DNA from: Oceanicola sp.
GTDB lineage: Bacteria; Pseudomonadota; Alphaproteobacteria; Rhodobacterales; Rhodobacteraceae
Reading direction: 5' to 3'
DNA length: 40,181 nt
NCBI GenBank assembly: GCA_022447275.1
Contig: JAKVBK010000028.1
Span: forward strand, 1 to 40,181
The position numbers were made by a program, and so were the translations under genes. The first letter of the stretch is position 1; every line of letters begins with the position of its first letter. Shown here piece by piece: positions 8,489 to 18,777 of the stretch. The notes beneath the pieces are model-generated. The model was not told where the DNA came from. It made no database searches and worked only from the letters and a program-made list of their open reading frames with translations.

Positions 8489-9784
8489 TCAGAGGTTTGG
8501 ATAGAGCGGGAAGCGTGCGCAAAGCTCGGTGACTTCGGCGCGCACCTTGGCCTCCACGGCTGCGTTGCCCTCTTCGCCATTGGCTGCCAGCCCATCGACG
8601 ACCTCAACGATCCAGCCCGCAACATCGCGGAACTCGGGCGCACCAAAGCCGCGGGTGGTGCCCGCGGGCGTACCCAGGCGCACGCCGGACGTCACCATCG
8701 GCTTTTCTGTGTCAAAGGGGATGCCGTTCTTGTTGCAGGTGATATGAGCCCGGCCCAGCGCGCGTTCTGTGGCATTGCCCTTCACGCCCTTGGGGCGCAA
8801 ATCCACCAGCATCACGTGACAATCAGTGCCACCGGTCACAATGTCGAGGCCACCCTGCATCAGACCCTCTGCGAGCGCCTTTGCATTTTCGATCACCTGC
8901 TTCTGATAATCCACGAATTCCGGGCGCAGCGCTTCCCCGAAAGCAACGGCCTTGGCGGCAATCACGTGCATCAGAGGGCCGCCCTGAATGCCTGGGAAGA
9001 TGGCTGAGTTCACCTTCTTGGCAATCGCCTCGTCGTTGGTGAGGATCATGCCACCGCGCGGACCGCGCAGCGTTTTATGCGTCGTGGTCGTCACCACATC
9101 GCAATGGGGGAACGGCGACGGATACACGCCGGCAGCGATCAGGCCCGCGAAATGGGCTACATCTGCCAGCAAAAAGGCACCTACCTCATCGGCGATTTCA
9201 CGGAACTTCGCAAAGTCCAGTTGGCGCGGAATGGCAGAACCGCCTGCAATGATCATGGCAGGCTTGTGCTCATGGGCCAATGCGCGGATCTGGTCATAAT
9301 CCACATCCAAGGTATCTTCGCGCACGCCGTACTGCACCGGGTTGAACCACTTGCCCGACTGGTTCGGCTTGGCTCCATGGGTCAGGTGGCCACCGGCATC
9401 GAGGCTCATGCCCAGGATGGTGTCGCCGGGCTTGATCAGGGCCTGAAACACGCCCTGGTTGGCCTGCGAGCCTGAGTTCGGCTGTACGTTGGCGTAGGCG
9501 CAGTCAAACAGCTTCTTTGCCCGCTCGATCGCCAACTCTTCGGCGATGTCTACGTATTGGCATCCGCCATAGTAGCGCCGACCGGGGTAGCCTTCGGCAT
9601 ATTTGTTTGTCATCACCCCGCCCTGGGCTTCCATGACAGCGGCCGAAACGATGTTCTCGGACGCGATCAACTCGATCTCGTCGCGTTGCCGACCCAGTTC
9701 CTTGTCCATCGCCGCTGCGATTTCGGGGTCACGGTCAGCCAGGCTTTGCGTGAAAAAGCCGGTGTCTCGGTGGGGAGCGTTCAT
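8489..9784 (-). CDS. glyA: Serine hydroxymethyltransferase
   Basis: Interconverts serine and glycine with tetrahydrofolate, supplying one-carbon units. It is a 431-residue PLP enzyme with [18 protein letters not shown] and YPGRRYYGG near the N-terminus, [15 protein letters not shown] and the PLP-lysine motif [14 protein letters not shown] in the middle, and [15 protein letters not shown] near the end. The start at 9784 has AAAGGTGA a few bases upstream; the in-frame start 17 codons earlier lacks one and would add residues not seen in the family. The gene ends in the strong hairpin at 8440-8463. In this organism it may also connect to methyl-group flow from DMSP demethylation through tetrahydrofolate, which is an inference from pathway knowledge. 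Confidence 0.97.
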   Translation of the reverse strand: MNAPHRDTGFFTQSLADRDPEIAAAMDKELGRQRDEIELIASENIVSAAVMEAQGGVMTNKYAEGYPGRRYYGGCQYVDIAEELAIERAKKLFDCAYANVQPNSGSQANQGVFQALIKPGDTILGMSLDAGGHLTHGAKPNQSGKWFNPVQYGVREDTLDVDYDQIRALAHEHKPAMIIAGGSAIPRQLDFAKFREIADEVGAFLLADVAHFAGLIAAGVYPSPFPHCDVVTTTTHKTLRGPRGGMILTNDEAIAKKVNSAIFPGIQGGPLMHVIAAKAVAFGEALRPEFVDYQKQVIENAKALAEGLMQGGLDIVTGGTDCHVMLVDLRPKGVKGNATERALGRAHITCNKNGIPFDTEKPMVTSGVRLGTPAGTTRGFGAPEFRDVAGWIVEVVDGLAANGEEGNAAVEAKVRAEVTELCARFPLYPNL

Positions 9785-9989
9785 GTCGGTCACCTTTGCC
9801 AGAGCGAAAGAATGTTGTTTTCTGACACGGGACATAGCGCAATCTTTGTAAAGGAAAAAGCGTTGAAGCGGCGCAGATCAGCGCAAAGACGGCGTTTATC
9901 GCTACCATTCTGGCGCCGATGCAGTTCTTGTGTTTCCAATCAGAGCGGTCCACACCAGAACCGGAAACAGCCGCCAAGGATCCATGGCC

Positions 9990-10748
9990 ATGGAAAACAT
10001 CGCCTTTCTTGCCTCCGATGCCCCGATCGCCCGGGAAGCTTTGCGCGCGCTTGCAAAACGATATGGCAATTGCGCCCCACAGGACGCTGACGTGATCGTG
10101 GCACTTGGGGGGGACGGCTTCATGCTGACAACCTTACATGGTCATCAGGCGCTCGGCATTCCGGTCTACGGCATGAATTGCGGCACCATTGGCTTTTTGA
10201 TGAACGAGTATGCGGAGACGGGTTTGCCCGAGCGGCTGACACTGGCCCAGCAGGAGCGGATCAACCCCTTGCGCATGCGAGCCATCAGTTCGGACGGGGC
10301 CGCCCATGATGCGCTGGCCATCAACGAGGTTTCGCTTCTGCGCGCAGGGCCTCAGGCGGCGAAACTGCGGATTTCGGTGGATGGCAAAGTGCGCATGGAC
10401 GAACTGGTCTGCGATGGGGCGCTGGTGTCCACGCCCGCTGGCTCCACCGCCTATAACTACTCTGCCCACGGGCCCATTCTGCCCATCGGCGCCGATGTTC
10501 TGGCCCTGACGGCAATGGCCGCATTCCGCCCGCGCCGTTGGCGGGGCGCATTGCTTCCTAAAACGGCAGAGGTGCGCTTCGACGTGTTGGAAAGTGCCAA
10601 ACGTCCAGCTCATGCAGAGGCTGACAGTCGCAGTGTTCAGAATGTTGTGACGGTGCTGATCCGGTCAGATCCAAGCATTACCCACCGGATCCTGTTTGAC
10701 CCCGGACATGGCCTCGAAGAGCGCCTGATCCGCGAGCAATTTGCCTGA
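9990..10748 (+). CDS. nadK: NAD kinase
   Basis: Phosphorylates NAD+ to NADP+. The 252-residue protein carries the family signatures: [12 protein letters not shown] (GGDG) near residue 35, [23 protein letters not shown] (NE), and [21 protein letters not shown] at 9990 is chosen because AAGGA lies 9 bases upstream; ATG at 9984 would place it only 3 bases away. It is divergent from glyA and convergent with the NtrC-like regulator; a short TGCCGG/CCGGCA hairpin (10765-10779) lies after its stop but lacks a T-run. Confidence 0.95.
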   Translation: MENIAFLASDAPIAREALRALAKRYGNCAPQDADVIVALGGDGFMLTTLHGHQALGIPVYGMNCGTIGFLMNEYAETGLPERLTLAQQERINPLRMRAISSDGAAHDALAINEVSLLRAGPQAAKLRISVDGKVRMDELVCDGALVSTPAGSTAYNYSAHGPILPIGADVLALTAMAAFRPRRWRGALLPKTAEVRFDVLESAKRPAHAEADSRSVQNVVTVLIRSDPSITHRILFDPGHGLEERLIREQFA

Positions 10749-10822
10749 CTTGGGCACGCCTTGATGCCGGCCACCGGCAAAATTCGCTTACGGTGCAGGG
10801 TGATATCGTTTCGCCATTGACA

Positions 10823-12271
10823 CTAGGGCCGTGGATCACTCCAGGTTTCGCGCTTTCGGTAGAGCGTCGAAGGCGCGACGCCCAGTTCCTCCGCCGCCTT
10901 TGGTACCGATCCGGAGTGGCGTGCAATCGCAGCCTCAATCACCCGCCGCTCGATCTCTGCCAAGGTCAGCCCGGACAGGTTTGCCAGCCCGTCTGCCGCC
11001 AATGTGCCGTCGCGCGGGGCTTGGCCTGACACGCTAAGCATTGCGCTTGTAAGCTCTGGCCCGTCGTTCAGAACGACAGCGGCGCGAAGCACATTCACCA
11101 ATTGGCGGACATTGCCCGGCCAGGCCGCGCTGGAAAACAGCTCCGCCACTTCCGGAGACAGCCGCGTGAAATCCCGCCCTTCCGCCTTGGCCATCGCATG
11201 CAAACGGGCCTCTGCGATCTCGATCACATCGTCTCCGCGCAGGCGCAGAGGTGGCATCTGCATGGCGAACACCCGCAATCGGCCAAGCAGATCGGCATCC
11301 AACTGCCCGCGCCGCACCGCTTCGTCTGGCGGCAGGCGCGATGAGGCAATCACGCGCACATCGACTTTGATGAGGGGGCCGGGCTGCTCCAGCGGCGCGC
11401 GCAGAGATTGGCTTTCCAGAAACCGCAACAGAGCGCGCTGACAGGTCGGCGGCATCTCACACACGCTGTGCAAGACCAAGGTTCCCCCATGTGCACGCAA
11501 GGCCGCGCAGGCCTCGAACTGCGTTTGATCATGGGCACTCGTTGTTGCGTCCCCATCGCTCGAAGACGCTGCGCCCCCCTGCCATTCACTTTCCCCCGTG
11601 CCGCCGGAACCAAACAGCGCTTCGGCGATGGTGTTGGGGTTCATGGCAGCGCAATCCAGCATCACGAATGGTGATTTTGCCCGATCAGAGGCGGCATGAA
11701 TGGCCCGGGCTGCCATAGCCTTACCGGTGCCCGGTTCGCCCGAAATCATCACCGGTGCCATGGAACGGCCCGCCTCCGAAATCTCGCGGTAAATCGACTG
11801 CATGATGCGAGAACTACCGATCAGCCCGTTGAAACCGCGCAACCGGGTGGACGTATCGCGGCTTGAGCGCAAGCGCTCTCCTTCTGCGGCGCGGCGGGCG
11901 TTTTCCACAGCATTAAGCAAGCGCGTTTCGTCAAAGGGCTTTACAAGAAACTCATAGGCACCAGCCCGCATGGCCTCGACAGCCCGGTTGATCGAGCCGT
12001 GCGCCGTCACAACGACAAACCGCGCCATACCGTTCATGCGCAGACAATCGGCCATCAATTCCAGCCCATCCCGGTCGGGCAAAGACAGATCGAGCAGCAC
12101 GACGGGAGGGTGCAAGGTTGAAAATGCTTCAAGGCCCTCACCCGCATCATTGGCAGCATGCACCGTGTGCCCGGCCCGTGTCAGAATCGTCTTGTAGAGC
12201 AGACTGAGCGTGGGCGTATCCTCAACCATGAGGATCCGCGTGGGCGCGCGGTTGAAAACCTCGTTTCTCAC
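10823..12271 (-). CDS. NtrC-family response regulator lacking the sigma-54 motif
   Basis: 482 residues, starting with GTG at 12271 that overlaps the kinase stop by 4 bases (GTGA). A receiver domain (~11-125) has acidic residues in MVEDTP, phospho-acceptor Asp61 in LLDLSLPD and KPFD. An AAA+ domain (~150-400) keeps Walker A (GEPGTGKA, ~178-185) and WPGNVRQL. However, the GAFTGA loop is missing: after EALFG comes a Ser/Gly/Asp-rich stretch (~221-250). The Walker B equivalent reads GGTLVLHSV in place of the usual TLFLDE. A Fis-type helix-turn-helix closes the protein (VPKAAEELGVAPSTLYRKR). By family knowledge it should not drive sigma-54 promoters; it may act with housekeeping sigma factor, as R. 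capsulatus NtrC does, or as a repressor. Its targets are unknown. Confidence 0.9.
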   Translation of the reverse strand: MRNEVFNRAPTRILMVEDTPTLSLLYKTILTRAGHTVHAANDAGEGLEAFSTLHPPVVLLDLSLPDRDGLELMADCLRMNGMARFVVVTAHGSINRAVEAMRAGAYEFLVKPFDETRLLNAVENARRAAEGERLRSSRDTSTRLRGFNGLIGSSRIMQSIYREISEAGRSMAPVMISGEPGTGKAMAARAIHAASDRAKSPFVMLDCAAMNPNTIAEALFGSGGTGESEWQGGAASSSDGDATTSAHDQTQFEACAALRAHGGTLVLHSVCEMPPTCQRALLRFLESQSLRAPLEQPGPLIKVDVRVIASSRLPPDEAVRRGQLDADLLGRLRVFAMQMPPLRLRGDDVIEIAEARLHAMAKAEGRDFTRLSPEVAELFSSAAWPGNVRQLVNVLRAAVVLNDGPELTSAMLSVSGQAPRDGTLAADGLANLSGLTLAEIERRVIEAAIARHSGSVPKAAEELGVAPSTLYRKRETWSDPRP

Positions 12272-13950
12272 GGAAGCCCACCCGCGCCTTTTGGCGCTGC
12301 GATCATGTCGGCGTTTTCTTCACTTATCGAACTGCCGGGAGCAGACGTATCGTATTGTTCGTTCAACAGGGCGATCAGGTCTCCGAGCTCGGTCATGGCA
12401 AGCGGCCCGAGCTGATCCAGCGTTCCGTGATCGCGCGCATGGGCGGCATCATTCATACGCTCAGCCCGGGTTTGCAAACGCCGCGATCCGATGGCCCCGG
12501 CAAGGGAAATCAGGATATGGGTCTTGGCCCGAATGACCGGTACATCCTTGCGCGCCAATCCGTCCTGAAGCTGGCGTTGAGTTGCGCGCAAATCCTGATC
12601 CAGTCGGCTCAGCAATTCCTGTGCGCCTTGTGGGCCCGCAATCCCCAAAAGATGCTGCAACGTATCGGGGTCAAACAACGCCTCGGGATCAGGGCGCCCC
12701 TCGGGCGGGCGCGTCTTGTCGGGCGACGGAGCGCTATCCGTAAGCTTTTGCCTCTGCCCAGTACGGCGCAACACCCCGCCCACCGCCGAGGCAAACGCAC
12801 CAAAAGAACTGAGTGGTTTGGCCAGCACACCGTCTGCTCCGGCCGCAAAGATTGCATCCCGGTTTGATCTCAAAACATAGGCGGTCACAGCAAGGATCGG
12901 GACCCGGCCCGCCACGCCGCGAGTGGCCCGCAATTCCCGGATCACCTCCAGGCCTGAGAGCTTTGGCAACTCGATATCGATCAGCGCCAAGTCAAAATCA
13001 GATTGGCGCCAATGTTCAAGCGCCAGCAAGCCATTGCCTGCAACCGTCACCTCCGCCCCCATGCGCGTTAGCATCTGAGAGACAACCGTTTGGCTCGTGG
13101 GATTGTCCTCAACCACGAGCACCGACATGTCCGACAGATCTGGCGTGGGCTCTATGGATGCGTCCGAAATGTTCAGGGCCCAGCCCTCTTTCGGGATGGT
13201 TAGGATGAGACATCCGCCCGGTTGCCCTTCGTTGACGATGACGCTGCCCCCCATGCTGTCAGCCAGATCTCTGCAGATCTGCAAACCCATGCCATGGCCG
13301 GGGCGGAAATTCTCACCTGCACGCACATTGCCTTCAGACAGGCGCGCACGGATCTCTGGGGCAAATCCCGGCCCATCATCATATACAGTGAAACAAAGGG
13401 CCTGATCCGCGTTTAAGGCAACTTCAAGAAAAACCTTCGTCTGCCCGTACTTGATGGCATTGGACAGCATGTTGGACAGCACCCGCTCGAGACGGGTGCG
13501 CTCCAAGCCGATAACCTGCGGAATATTTGCACCCGCTTCAAAGCGTAACTCCATGCCGTGCTCGCGCGCGTTGGCAGCCCATCTCCGCTCGGCATCCAGC
13601 AACAGATCCGCCAGCGCCGTTTCATTCAGCGCGCCCCCGGTTGCGCTGTCGGGAAGCGCCGCCTCTCCGGCTTGAAGAAGAGCGATGTCAAGCAATCGTG
13701 CCAGCGTATCGGCAGCTACTTTGGCGCGCGACACCTGTATCCGCTCTGCCTCTGGCAACACAGATACGTCCAGCAACCGCAGCCCGCCGAGCACGTCTGA
13801 CATGGCAGAGCGAATATCATGCCCAAGAAGAGAGACCTCGTCGACATCGGATTCGGCTAAGCTTTGCCCACCCTGCAGCGGCCCTGCGACCGTTCCATCG
13901 CCAGGTTTGACAGAGCCGTGCTCGTCGTCATGATTATCAATTGCGCTCAT
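12268..13950 (-). CDS. Cytosolic hybrid histidine kinase with receiver and Hpt domains
   Basis: 560 residues. Domain order: a short N-terminal stretch without membrane segment or PAS domain; HisKA with His44 in LLGHDIRSAM; an HATPase domain with N-box Asn164 (NMLSNAIKYG), DDGPGFAPEI and GHGMGLQICRDLA; a receiver with Asp325 in LALIDIELPK and KPLSSFG; a Pro-rich linker (~405-420); and an Hpt domain with His478 in RAKTHILISLAGAIG. Start 13950 is preceded by GAAAGG. The stop overlaps the regulator start, so kinase and regulator are translationally coupled and probably form a phosphorelay His-Asp-His-Asp. With no sensor domain the input must come from another protein or from the cytoplasm. Confidence 0.92.
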   Translation of the reverse strand: MSAIDNHDDEHGSVKPGDGTVAGPLQGGQSLAESDVDEVSLLGHDIRSAMSDVLGGLRLLDVSVLPEAERIQVSRAKVAADTLARLLDIALLQAGEAALPDSATGGALNETALADLLLDAERRWAANAREHGMELRFEAGANIPQVIGLERTRLERVLSNMLSNAIKYGQTKVFLEVALNADQALCFTVYDDGPGFAPEIRARLSEGNVRAGENFRPGHGMGLQICRDLADSMGGSVIVNEGQPGGCLILTIPKEGWALNISDASIEPTPDLSDMSVLVVEDNPTSQTVVSQMLTRMGAEVTVAGNGLLALEHWRQSDFDLALIDIELPKLSGLEVIRELRATRGVAGRVPILAVTAYVLRSNRDAIFAAGADGVLAKPLSSFGAFASAVGGVLRRTGQRQKLTDSAPSPDKTRPPEGRPDPEALFDPDTLQHLLGIAGPQGAQELLSRLDQDLRATQRQLQDGLARKDVPVIRAKTHILISLAGAIGSRRLQTRAERMNDAAHARDHGTLDQLGPLAMTELGDLIALLNEQYDTSAPGSSISEENADMIAAPKGAGGLP

Positions 13951-14150
13951 TTCGGGCCTTTCAACCACACGTTGAAACCCTGCGTTACTTTGAAACTTAA
14001 GGCAACCTGACCAAAAAGGTAGTTTTGGCACCCTTTAGCGAGATGCTTGAGGGTCACAAATCCACCCTTACGGGTGCAAGACACTATCTGTCATGGCTAG
14101 TGCAATGATTTCGGGGCCACGTTAGCACGCGCAGCCCCGACCGGATAAAT
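13951..14150. promoter_or_regulatory. Control region of the kinase/regulator operon and prpE end
   Basis: An inverted repeat CCAAAA (14011-14016)/TTTTGG (14023-14028) lies 60-80 bases upstream of the kinase start, and a small CACCC/GGGTG hairpin lies at 14063-14076. Downstream of prpE, TCGGGGC (14111-14117) pairs with GCCCCGA (14134-14140); no T-run follows, so it is only a candidate terminator. Confidence 0.35.
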
Positions 14151-16043
14151 TTAAGCCTTTTCGAAGCCTAAACCGCGCAGAGCAACAGCGATCTCATCGA
14201 GGATCGCCGGATCATCGATGGTTGCCGGCATTTTGTAGCTTTCACCATCGGCAATCTTCACCATCGTGCCCCGCAGAATTTTGCCAGATCGGGTTTTGGG
14301 GAGGCGATCAACAACACAAGCCAGCTTGAAGGCCGCAACCGGACCAATCTTTTCGCGCACGAGGGCGACGACTTCTGCCACAATCTCCGGATGGGGGCGG
14401 TTACACCCGGCATTCAGACACAAGAACCCAACGGGCGCCTGGCCCTTCAGAGCATCGGTCACACCGATCACTGCACATTCCGCCACGTCTGGGTGGGCAG
14501 CCAGAACCTCTTCCATGCCTCCAGTGGAAAGCCTGTGCCCGGCCACGTTAATCACATCGTCGGTCCGGGCCATGATATACACGTAGCCATCTTCATCGAT
14601 CATGCCCGCATCGCCGGTCTCATAATAGCCCGGGAACGTGTTGAGATAGCTTTTGCGGAACCGCTCTTCTGCGTTCCAGAGGCCTGGAAGCGTGCCGGGC
14701 GGCAAGGGCAGCTTGACCGCAATTGCGCCCAACTCGCCGGTTGGCATCTCGTGGCCTTCATCGTTGAGGATTTGGATGTCGTAGCCCGGCATCGGCACCG
14801 TGGGAGACCCCAGTTTGATCGGCAAATGCTCGATGCCCATGGGATTGCCCGCAATGCACCACCCGGTCTCGGTTTGCCACCAGTGATCGATCACCGGCAC
14901 TTTCAGGTGATCTTGCAGCCAGACGATGGTATCCGGATCAGCGCGTTCTCCGGCAAGGAAAAGAGTGCGCAAGCTCGACAGATCATATTGCGTGATCAGC
15001 GCGCCGGTCGGATCTTCGCGCTTGACTGCACGGAAGGCTGTTGGCGCAGAGAAAAAGCTGGCAACTTTGTGATCCGCGCAGACACGCCAAAATGTGCCCG
15101 CATCCGGTGTGCCCACGGGCTTGCCCTCAAAGACGATGGTGGTGTTGCCCGTCAGCAGAGGAGCATAACAAATATAGCTGTGGCCAACGACCCACCCCAC
15201 ATCTGACGCGGCCCAGAACACCTCTCCCGGCTCGACACCGTAGAGATTTTTCATCGTCCAATGCAGCGCCACAAGATGCCCTGCCGTGGGCCGCACCACG
15301 CCCTTGGGCGCACCGGTCGTACCTGAAGTATAAAGAATATAGGCGGGGTGATCGCCCTCCACCGGCACACATTCGGCAGGCGTCACACCTTCCTGAAACG
15401 CGTACCAGTCAACGTCACGGCCTTCTTCCAGTTCAACGACTTCCTGCGGGCGCTGCAGCATCACGCAGAATTCCGGTTTGTGGTCAGCCAAATCGATCGC
15501 CCCATCCAGCAGCGGCTTGTACTGCACAACGCGGTTGGGCTCGAGCCCGCAGGAGGCCGCGATGATTGCCTTGGGTCTTGCATCATCGATCCGAACGGCC
15601 AATTCATTGGCGGCAAATCCCCCGAACACCACCGAATGCACGGCCCCCAGACGGGCGCAGGCCAGCATGGCTTCCAGCGCTTGCGGCACCATGGGCATGT
15701 AGATGATGACCCGGTCCCCTTTCTCGATGCCCTTGGCGCGCAGCGCACCAGCCAGGGAGGCGACCCGCTCTTTCAGCTCGGCATAGGTAATTTTGGTGAC
15801 AGTGCCCGTGATCGGGCTGTCATGGATTATGGCAACCTGATCCGCCCGTCCGTTTTCGACATGGCGATCAACCGCATTATAGCAGGTGTTGACGGTGGCA
15901 TCGGTGTACCACTCGTAGAGGGGCGCGTTGCTGTCATCCAGTGCCTTGCTGGGGGGGCTTGCCCAGTCGATCGCCTTTGCGGCGTTCATCCAAAACCCCT
16001 CCGGATCAGCCTTCCAGCTGGCATACACGTCCGAATAACCCAT
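14151..16043 (-). CDS. prpE: Propionyl-CoA synthetase (acetyl-CoA synthetase-like)
   Basis: An AMP-forming acyl-CoA ligase of 630 residues, the size of the acetyl-/propionyl-CoA synthetase family. It has YILYTSGTTGAPKGVVRP, DHWWQTETGWCIAGNPMG, YYETGDAGMIDEDGYVYIM and the C-terminal acylation-lysine motif TRSGKILRGTM. PTAGHLVALHWTMKNLYGV and FWAASDVGWVVGHSY favour PrpE over Acs. In roseobacters PrpE activates propionate and can feed acrylate or 3-hydroxypropionate carbon to propionyl-CoA; AcuI of the same pathway lies in this window. GGGAG precedes the start at 16043. It lies between maeB and the kinase operon, on the same strand as both, without overlap. Confidence 0.92.
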   Translation of the reverse strand: MGYSDVYASWKADPEGFWMNAAKAIDWASPPSKALDDSNAPLYEWYTDATVNTCYNAVDRHVENGRADQVAIIHDSPITGTVTKITYAELKERVASLAGALRAKGIEKGDRVIIYMPMVPQALEAMLACARLGAVHSVVFGGFAANELAVRIDDARPKAIIAASCGLEPNRVVQYKPLLDGAIDLADHKPEFCVMLQRPQEVVELEEGRDVDWYAFQEGVTPAECVPVEGDHPAYILYTSGTTGAPKGVVRPTAGHLVALHWTMKNLYGVEPGEVFWAASDVGWVVGHSYICYAPLLTGNTTIVFEGKPVGTPDAGTFWRVCADHKVASFFSAPTAFRAVKREDPTGALITQYDLSSLRTLFLAGERADPDTIVWLQDHLKVPVIDHWWQTETGWCIAGNPMGIEHLPIKLGSPTVPMPGYDIQILNDEGHEMPTGELGAIAVKLPLPPGTLPGLWNAEERFRKSYLNTFPGYYETGDAGMIDEDGYVYIMARTDDVINVAGHRLSTGGMEEVLAAHPDVAECAVIGVTDALKGQAPVGFLCLNAGCNRPHPEIVAEVVALVREKIGPVAAFKLACVVDRLPKTRSGKILRGTMVKIADGESYKMPATIDDPAILDEIAVALRGLGFEKA

Positions 16044-16239
16044 TTGCGCGCTCCCTCATTCGATCTTCGTGTGTTGGATAAGGCGCAGGCGGGCGACCAG
16101 CAATGCACAAGTGCGCACTTTTCGCGTTCTGTTGGCGCTAAACGTGGGTATTCGCGGCGCGCCTTGGAGGTCAGCAAAGGAAATCGAGACGTTTTTGGCG
16201 GAGAGTCGCCCAATCCAACGCTGTTGCCCTGAAGGCAAT

Positions 16240-16265
16240 GGGGCCACCGCGCCAGCGGTCGCCCC
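16240..16265 (-). terminator. Imperfect GC-rich hairpin after maeB
   Basis: GGGGCCACCGC (16240-16250) and GCGGTCGCCCC (16255-16265) pair with one mismatch around a 4-base loop, 14 bases beyond the maeB stop. There is no long T-run on the minus strand, so termination strength is uncertain. A second small stem, TTGCC/GGCAA, lies just beyond (16224-16238). Confidence 0.45.
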
Positions 16266-16278
16266 TGAAACTTTTAGC

Positions 16279-18558
16279 TTACCCGTAATGGGCCACAGGC
16301 GTGCCCGCCAAGGCCGCGATATTCAACAGACCACGCGCCGTGATCGATGGTGTCACGACATGGGCGCGATTGCCCATACCCATCAGGATTGGGCCAACCT
16401 CCAGCCCATCTGCCTTGGTTTTGAGGATGTTGCGCACGCCAGAGGCGGCATCCGTGGAGGAAAACACCAAAACATTGGCCGGGCCTTGGAAGCGTGACAT
16501 TGGCATCAGACGCTGGCGCAAGACCGGATCAAGCGCACTGTCCACGTGCATTTCCCCCTCATAGGCAAAATCGCGTGGTTCGGCGTCGAGGATTTCCAGC
16601 GCATCACGCATGGTGTTGCCAGACCGGCTTTGCAGATTGCCGAATTGGGAGTGCGAGCACAGAGCGATCTTCGGCGACAGGCCGAAGCGACGCACATGAC
16701 GCGCCGCACCGATAATCGTATCGGCCACTTGGGCAGGCGTGGGCTCTGCATGCACATAGGTATCTGCAATGAAAAGCGGGCCGTCGGGCAGGATCACAAG
16801 CGACAGTGCCCCCACCGGATTGAGCGTGTCGGTCGCCAGAACTTGGGTAACGTAGTTCAGATGCCATAGATACTGGCCAAACGTGCCACAGATCAGACTG
16901 TCGGCTTCACCGCGATGAACCATGATGGCGCCAATCGCAGTGGTGTTTGTGCGCATAATGGCACGCGCCAGATCCGGCGTCACACCGCGCCGGGCCATGA
17001 TCGCGTGATAAGTCCCCCAGTAATCCCGATAACGGTGATCGTTTTCGGGGTTTACGAGCTGGAAGTCCTGCCCCGCCCGGATCGTCAGGCCATGGGTTTC
17101 ACAGCGATCTTCAACCACGCCCGGACGGCCGATAAGGATCGGCGCATCCCCGGTTTCCTCAATCATGGCCTGCGCTGCACGCAACACGCGCTCGTCCTCG
17201 CCCTCGGCGAAGACAATGCGCCGCCGGGAGGTGCGGGCCGCATCAAACACAGGGCGCATGAGAAGGGCTGATTTGAAAACGGACTGATCAAGCGCTGCCT
17301 TGTAGGCAGCCATATCCGTGATCGGGCGGGTTGCAACGCCACTCTCCATGGCCGCTTTCGCCACAGCGGAGGCAACCACGCCAACAAGACGCGGATCAAA
17401 CGGCTTCGGGATCAGGTAATCCGGCCCAAAGGTCAGATGCTCCCCCTTGTAGGCCGCGGCCGCCTCTGCCGAGGTCGTCGCCCGGGCAAGTGCCGCAATC
17501 CCCTCAATGCAGCCGATCTTCATCGCGTCATTGATTTCCGTGGCCCCCACATCGAGCGCCCCTCGGAAAATAAACGGGAAACACAGCACATTATTGACTT
17601 GGTTGGGATAGTCAGACCGACCGGTTGCAATGATCGCATCCGGGGCCACCGCGCGCGCCGCATCCGGCATGATTTCTGGAGCGGGGTTTGCGAGCGCAAA
17701 GATAATTGGCTTCGACGTCATCTTGGAAACCATTTCAGGCGCGAGCACATCGCGGCCTGACAGCCCGAGGAACATGTCGGCCCCGTCGATGATGTCTTCC
17801 AGCGTCCGCATGCCGCCCGGCTGAGCGTAGGCCGCCTTTTTCGGGTTCATGTCGACCTCGCGCCCCTCATGGACAAGGCCGTGCAAATCCACCAACCAAA
17901 CGTTTTCCCGCTTCACACCCAGTTTCAGAAGCATGTCTAGGCAGGCGATTCCCGCCGCACCGCCCCCCGTGGAGACAAGTTTGATATCCTCGAATTTCTT
18001 GCCAGCCACCCGCAGCGCATTTGTGGCCGCAGCCCCGACAACAATTGCCGTTCCGTGCTGATCATCGTGGAACACGGGGATATTCATGCGTTCGCGACAG
18101 ATCTTTTCGACAATGAAGCAATCCGGGGCTTTGATGTCCTCAAGGTTGATTGCCCCGAAGGTGGGCTCTAGCGCACAGACCAGTTCGGCCAGCTTTTCCG
18201 GGTCACTTTCATCCAGTTCAATGTCAAAGCAATTGATATCTGCGAACTTTTTGAACAGGACGGCTTTGCCCTCCATCACGGGCTTGGACGCCAGCGCGCC
18301 AATGTTGCCCAAGCCCAAAACGGCGGATCCATTGGATACAACGCCCACAAGATTTCCGCGGCCTGTGAAGCGCGCAGCGTTTGAAGGGTCGGAATGGATT
18401 GCTGTTGAGGCCTCGGCCACACCTGGCGAATAGGCCAGCGCAAGATCGCGCCCATTGGCAAGGGGCTTGGTCGCACGGATCTCGAGCTTACCCGGGGATG
18501 GCTCCTGATGGTAATAGAGCGCTGCTGTAAGCGGCTCTTTGGTCGTTTCGTCGGACAT
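16279..18558 (-). CDS. maeB: NADP-dependent malic enzyme with C-terminal phosphotransacetylase-like domain
   Basis: Decarboxylates malate to pyruvate, making NADPH. 759 residues. The N-terminal malic enzyme part (~1-430) has [53 protein letters not shown] and the nucleotide-binding [16 protein letters not shown]. The C-terminal part (~440-759) resembles phosphate acetyltransferase ([47 protein letters not shown]) but in this fusion family it is regulatory, binding acetyl-CoA, rather than catalytic. ATG at 18558 fits the usual N-terminus and has AGGGGGG upstream; an earlier in-frame start at 18651 has none. It supplies pyruvate/NADPH when cells grow on C2-C4 acids. Confidence 0.96.
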   Translation of the reverse strand: MSDETTKEPLTAALYYHQEPSPGKLEIRATKPLANGRDLALAYSPGVAEASTAIHSDPSNAARFTGRGNLVGVVSNGSAVLGLGNIGALASKPVMEGKAVLFKKFADINCFDIELDESDPEKLAELVCALEPTFGAINLEDIKAPDCFIVEKICRERMNIPVFHDDQHGTAIVVGAAATNALRVAGKKFEDIKLVSTGGGAAGIACLDMLLKLGVKRENVWLVDLHGLVHEGREVDMNPKKAAYAQPGGMRTLEDIIDGADMFLGLSGRDVLAPEMVSKMTSKPIIFALANPAPEIMPDAARAVAPDAIIATGRSDYPNQVNNVLCFPFIFRGALDVGATEINDAMKIGCIEGIAALARATTSAEAAAAYKGEHLTFGPDYLIPKPFDPRLVGVVASAVAKAAMESGVATRPITDMAAYKAALDQSVFKSALLMRPVFDAARTSRRRIVFAEGEDERVLRAAQAMIEETGDAPILIGRPGVVEDRCETHGLTIRAGQDFQLVNPENDHRYRDYWGTYHAIMARRGVTPDLARAIMRTNTTAIGAIMVHRGEADSLICGTFGQYLWHLNYVTQVLATDTLNPVGALSLVILPDGPLFIADTYVHAEPTPAQVADTIIGAARHVRRFGLSPKIALCSHSQFGNLQSRSGNTMRDALEILDAEPRDFAYEGEMHVDSALDPVLRQRLMPMSRFQGPANVLVFSSTDAASGVRNILKTKADGLEVGPILMGMGNRAHVVTPSITARGLLNIAALAGTPVAHYG

Positions 18559-18726
18559 CTTGTGCCCCCCTATCTGCTCTGCGCTTTCTGGCGCGCGTAT
18601 TTCCCCCTCTCTAGCGGGTAGCCACCGGGAAATCGAGAGAAAGAAAAACACAGTTTAGGAAGGTTCTGCGTGGCAAGACAGCGCGATTAGCACGTATTCT
18701 GAACGACAACGCTTGTTAGAAGTATA

Positions 18727-18743
18727 TTTAGTTCACCCCTAAA
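18727..18743 (-). terminator. Short AT-rich hairpin after the GGDEF-EAL gene
   Basis: TTTAG (18727-18731) and CTAAA (18739-18743) form a 5-bp stem about 35 bases beyond the stop codon. It is followed on the minus strand by TATACTTC rather than a T-run. Weak evidence. The same stretch is part of the ~220-base region upstream of maeB. Confidence 0.25.
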
Positions 18744-18777
18744 CTACCCGAAACTCCTGAGAGGCACTGCGATCGAG

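Noticed and set aside
9785-9989. Possible glycine riboswitch upstream of glyA
   Set aside because: The ~200-base divergent region shows no tandem aptamer-like conserved core, and such switches normally precede gcv genes in this group.
18719-18726. GAAGTATA half-site upstream of maeB resembling the FIST-leader palindrome
   Set aside because: Only one half is present and no matching second arm lies nearby; an 8-base match can occur by chance.
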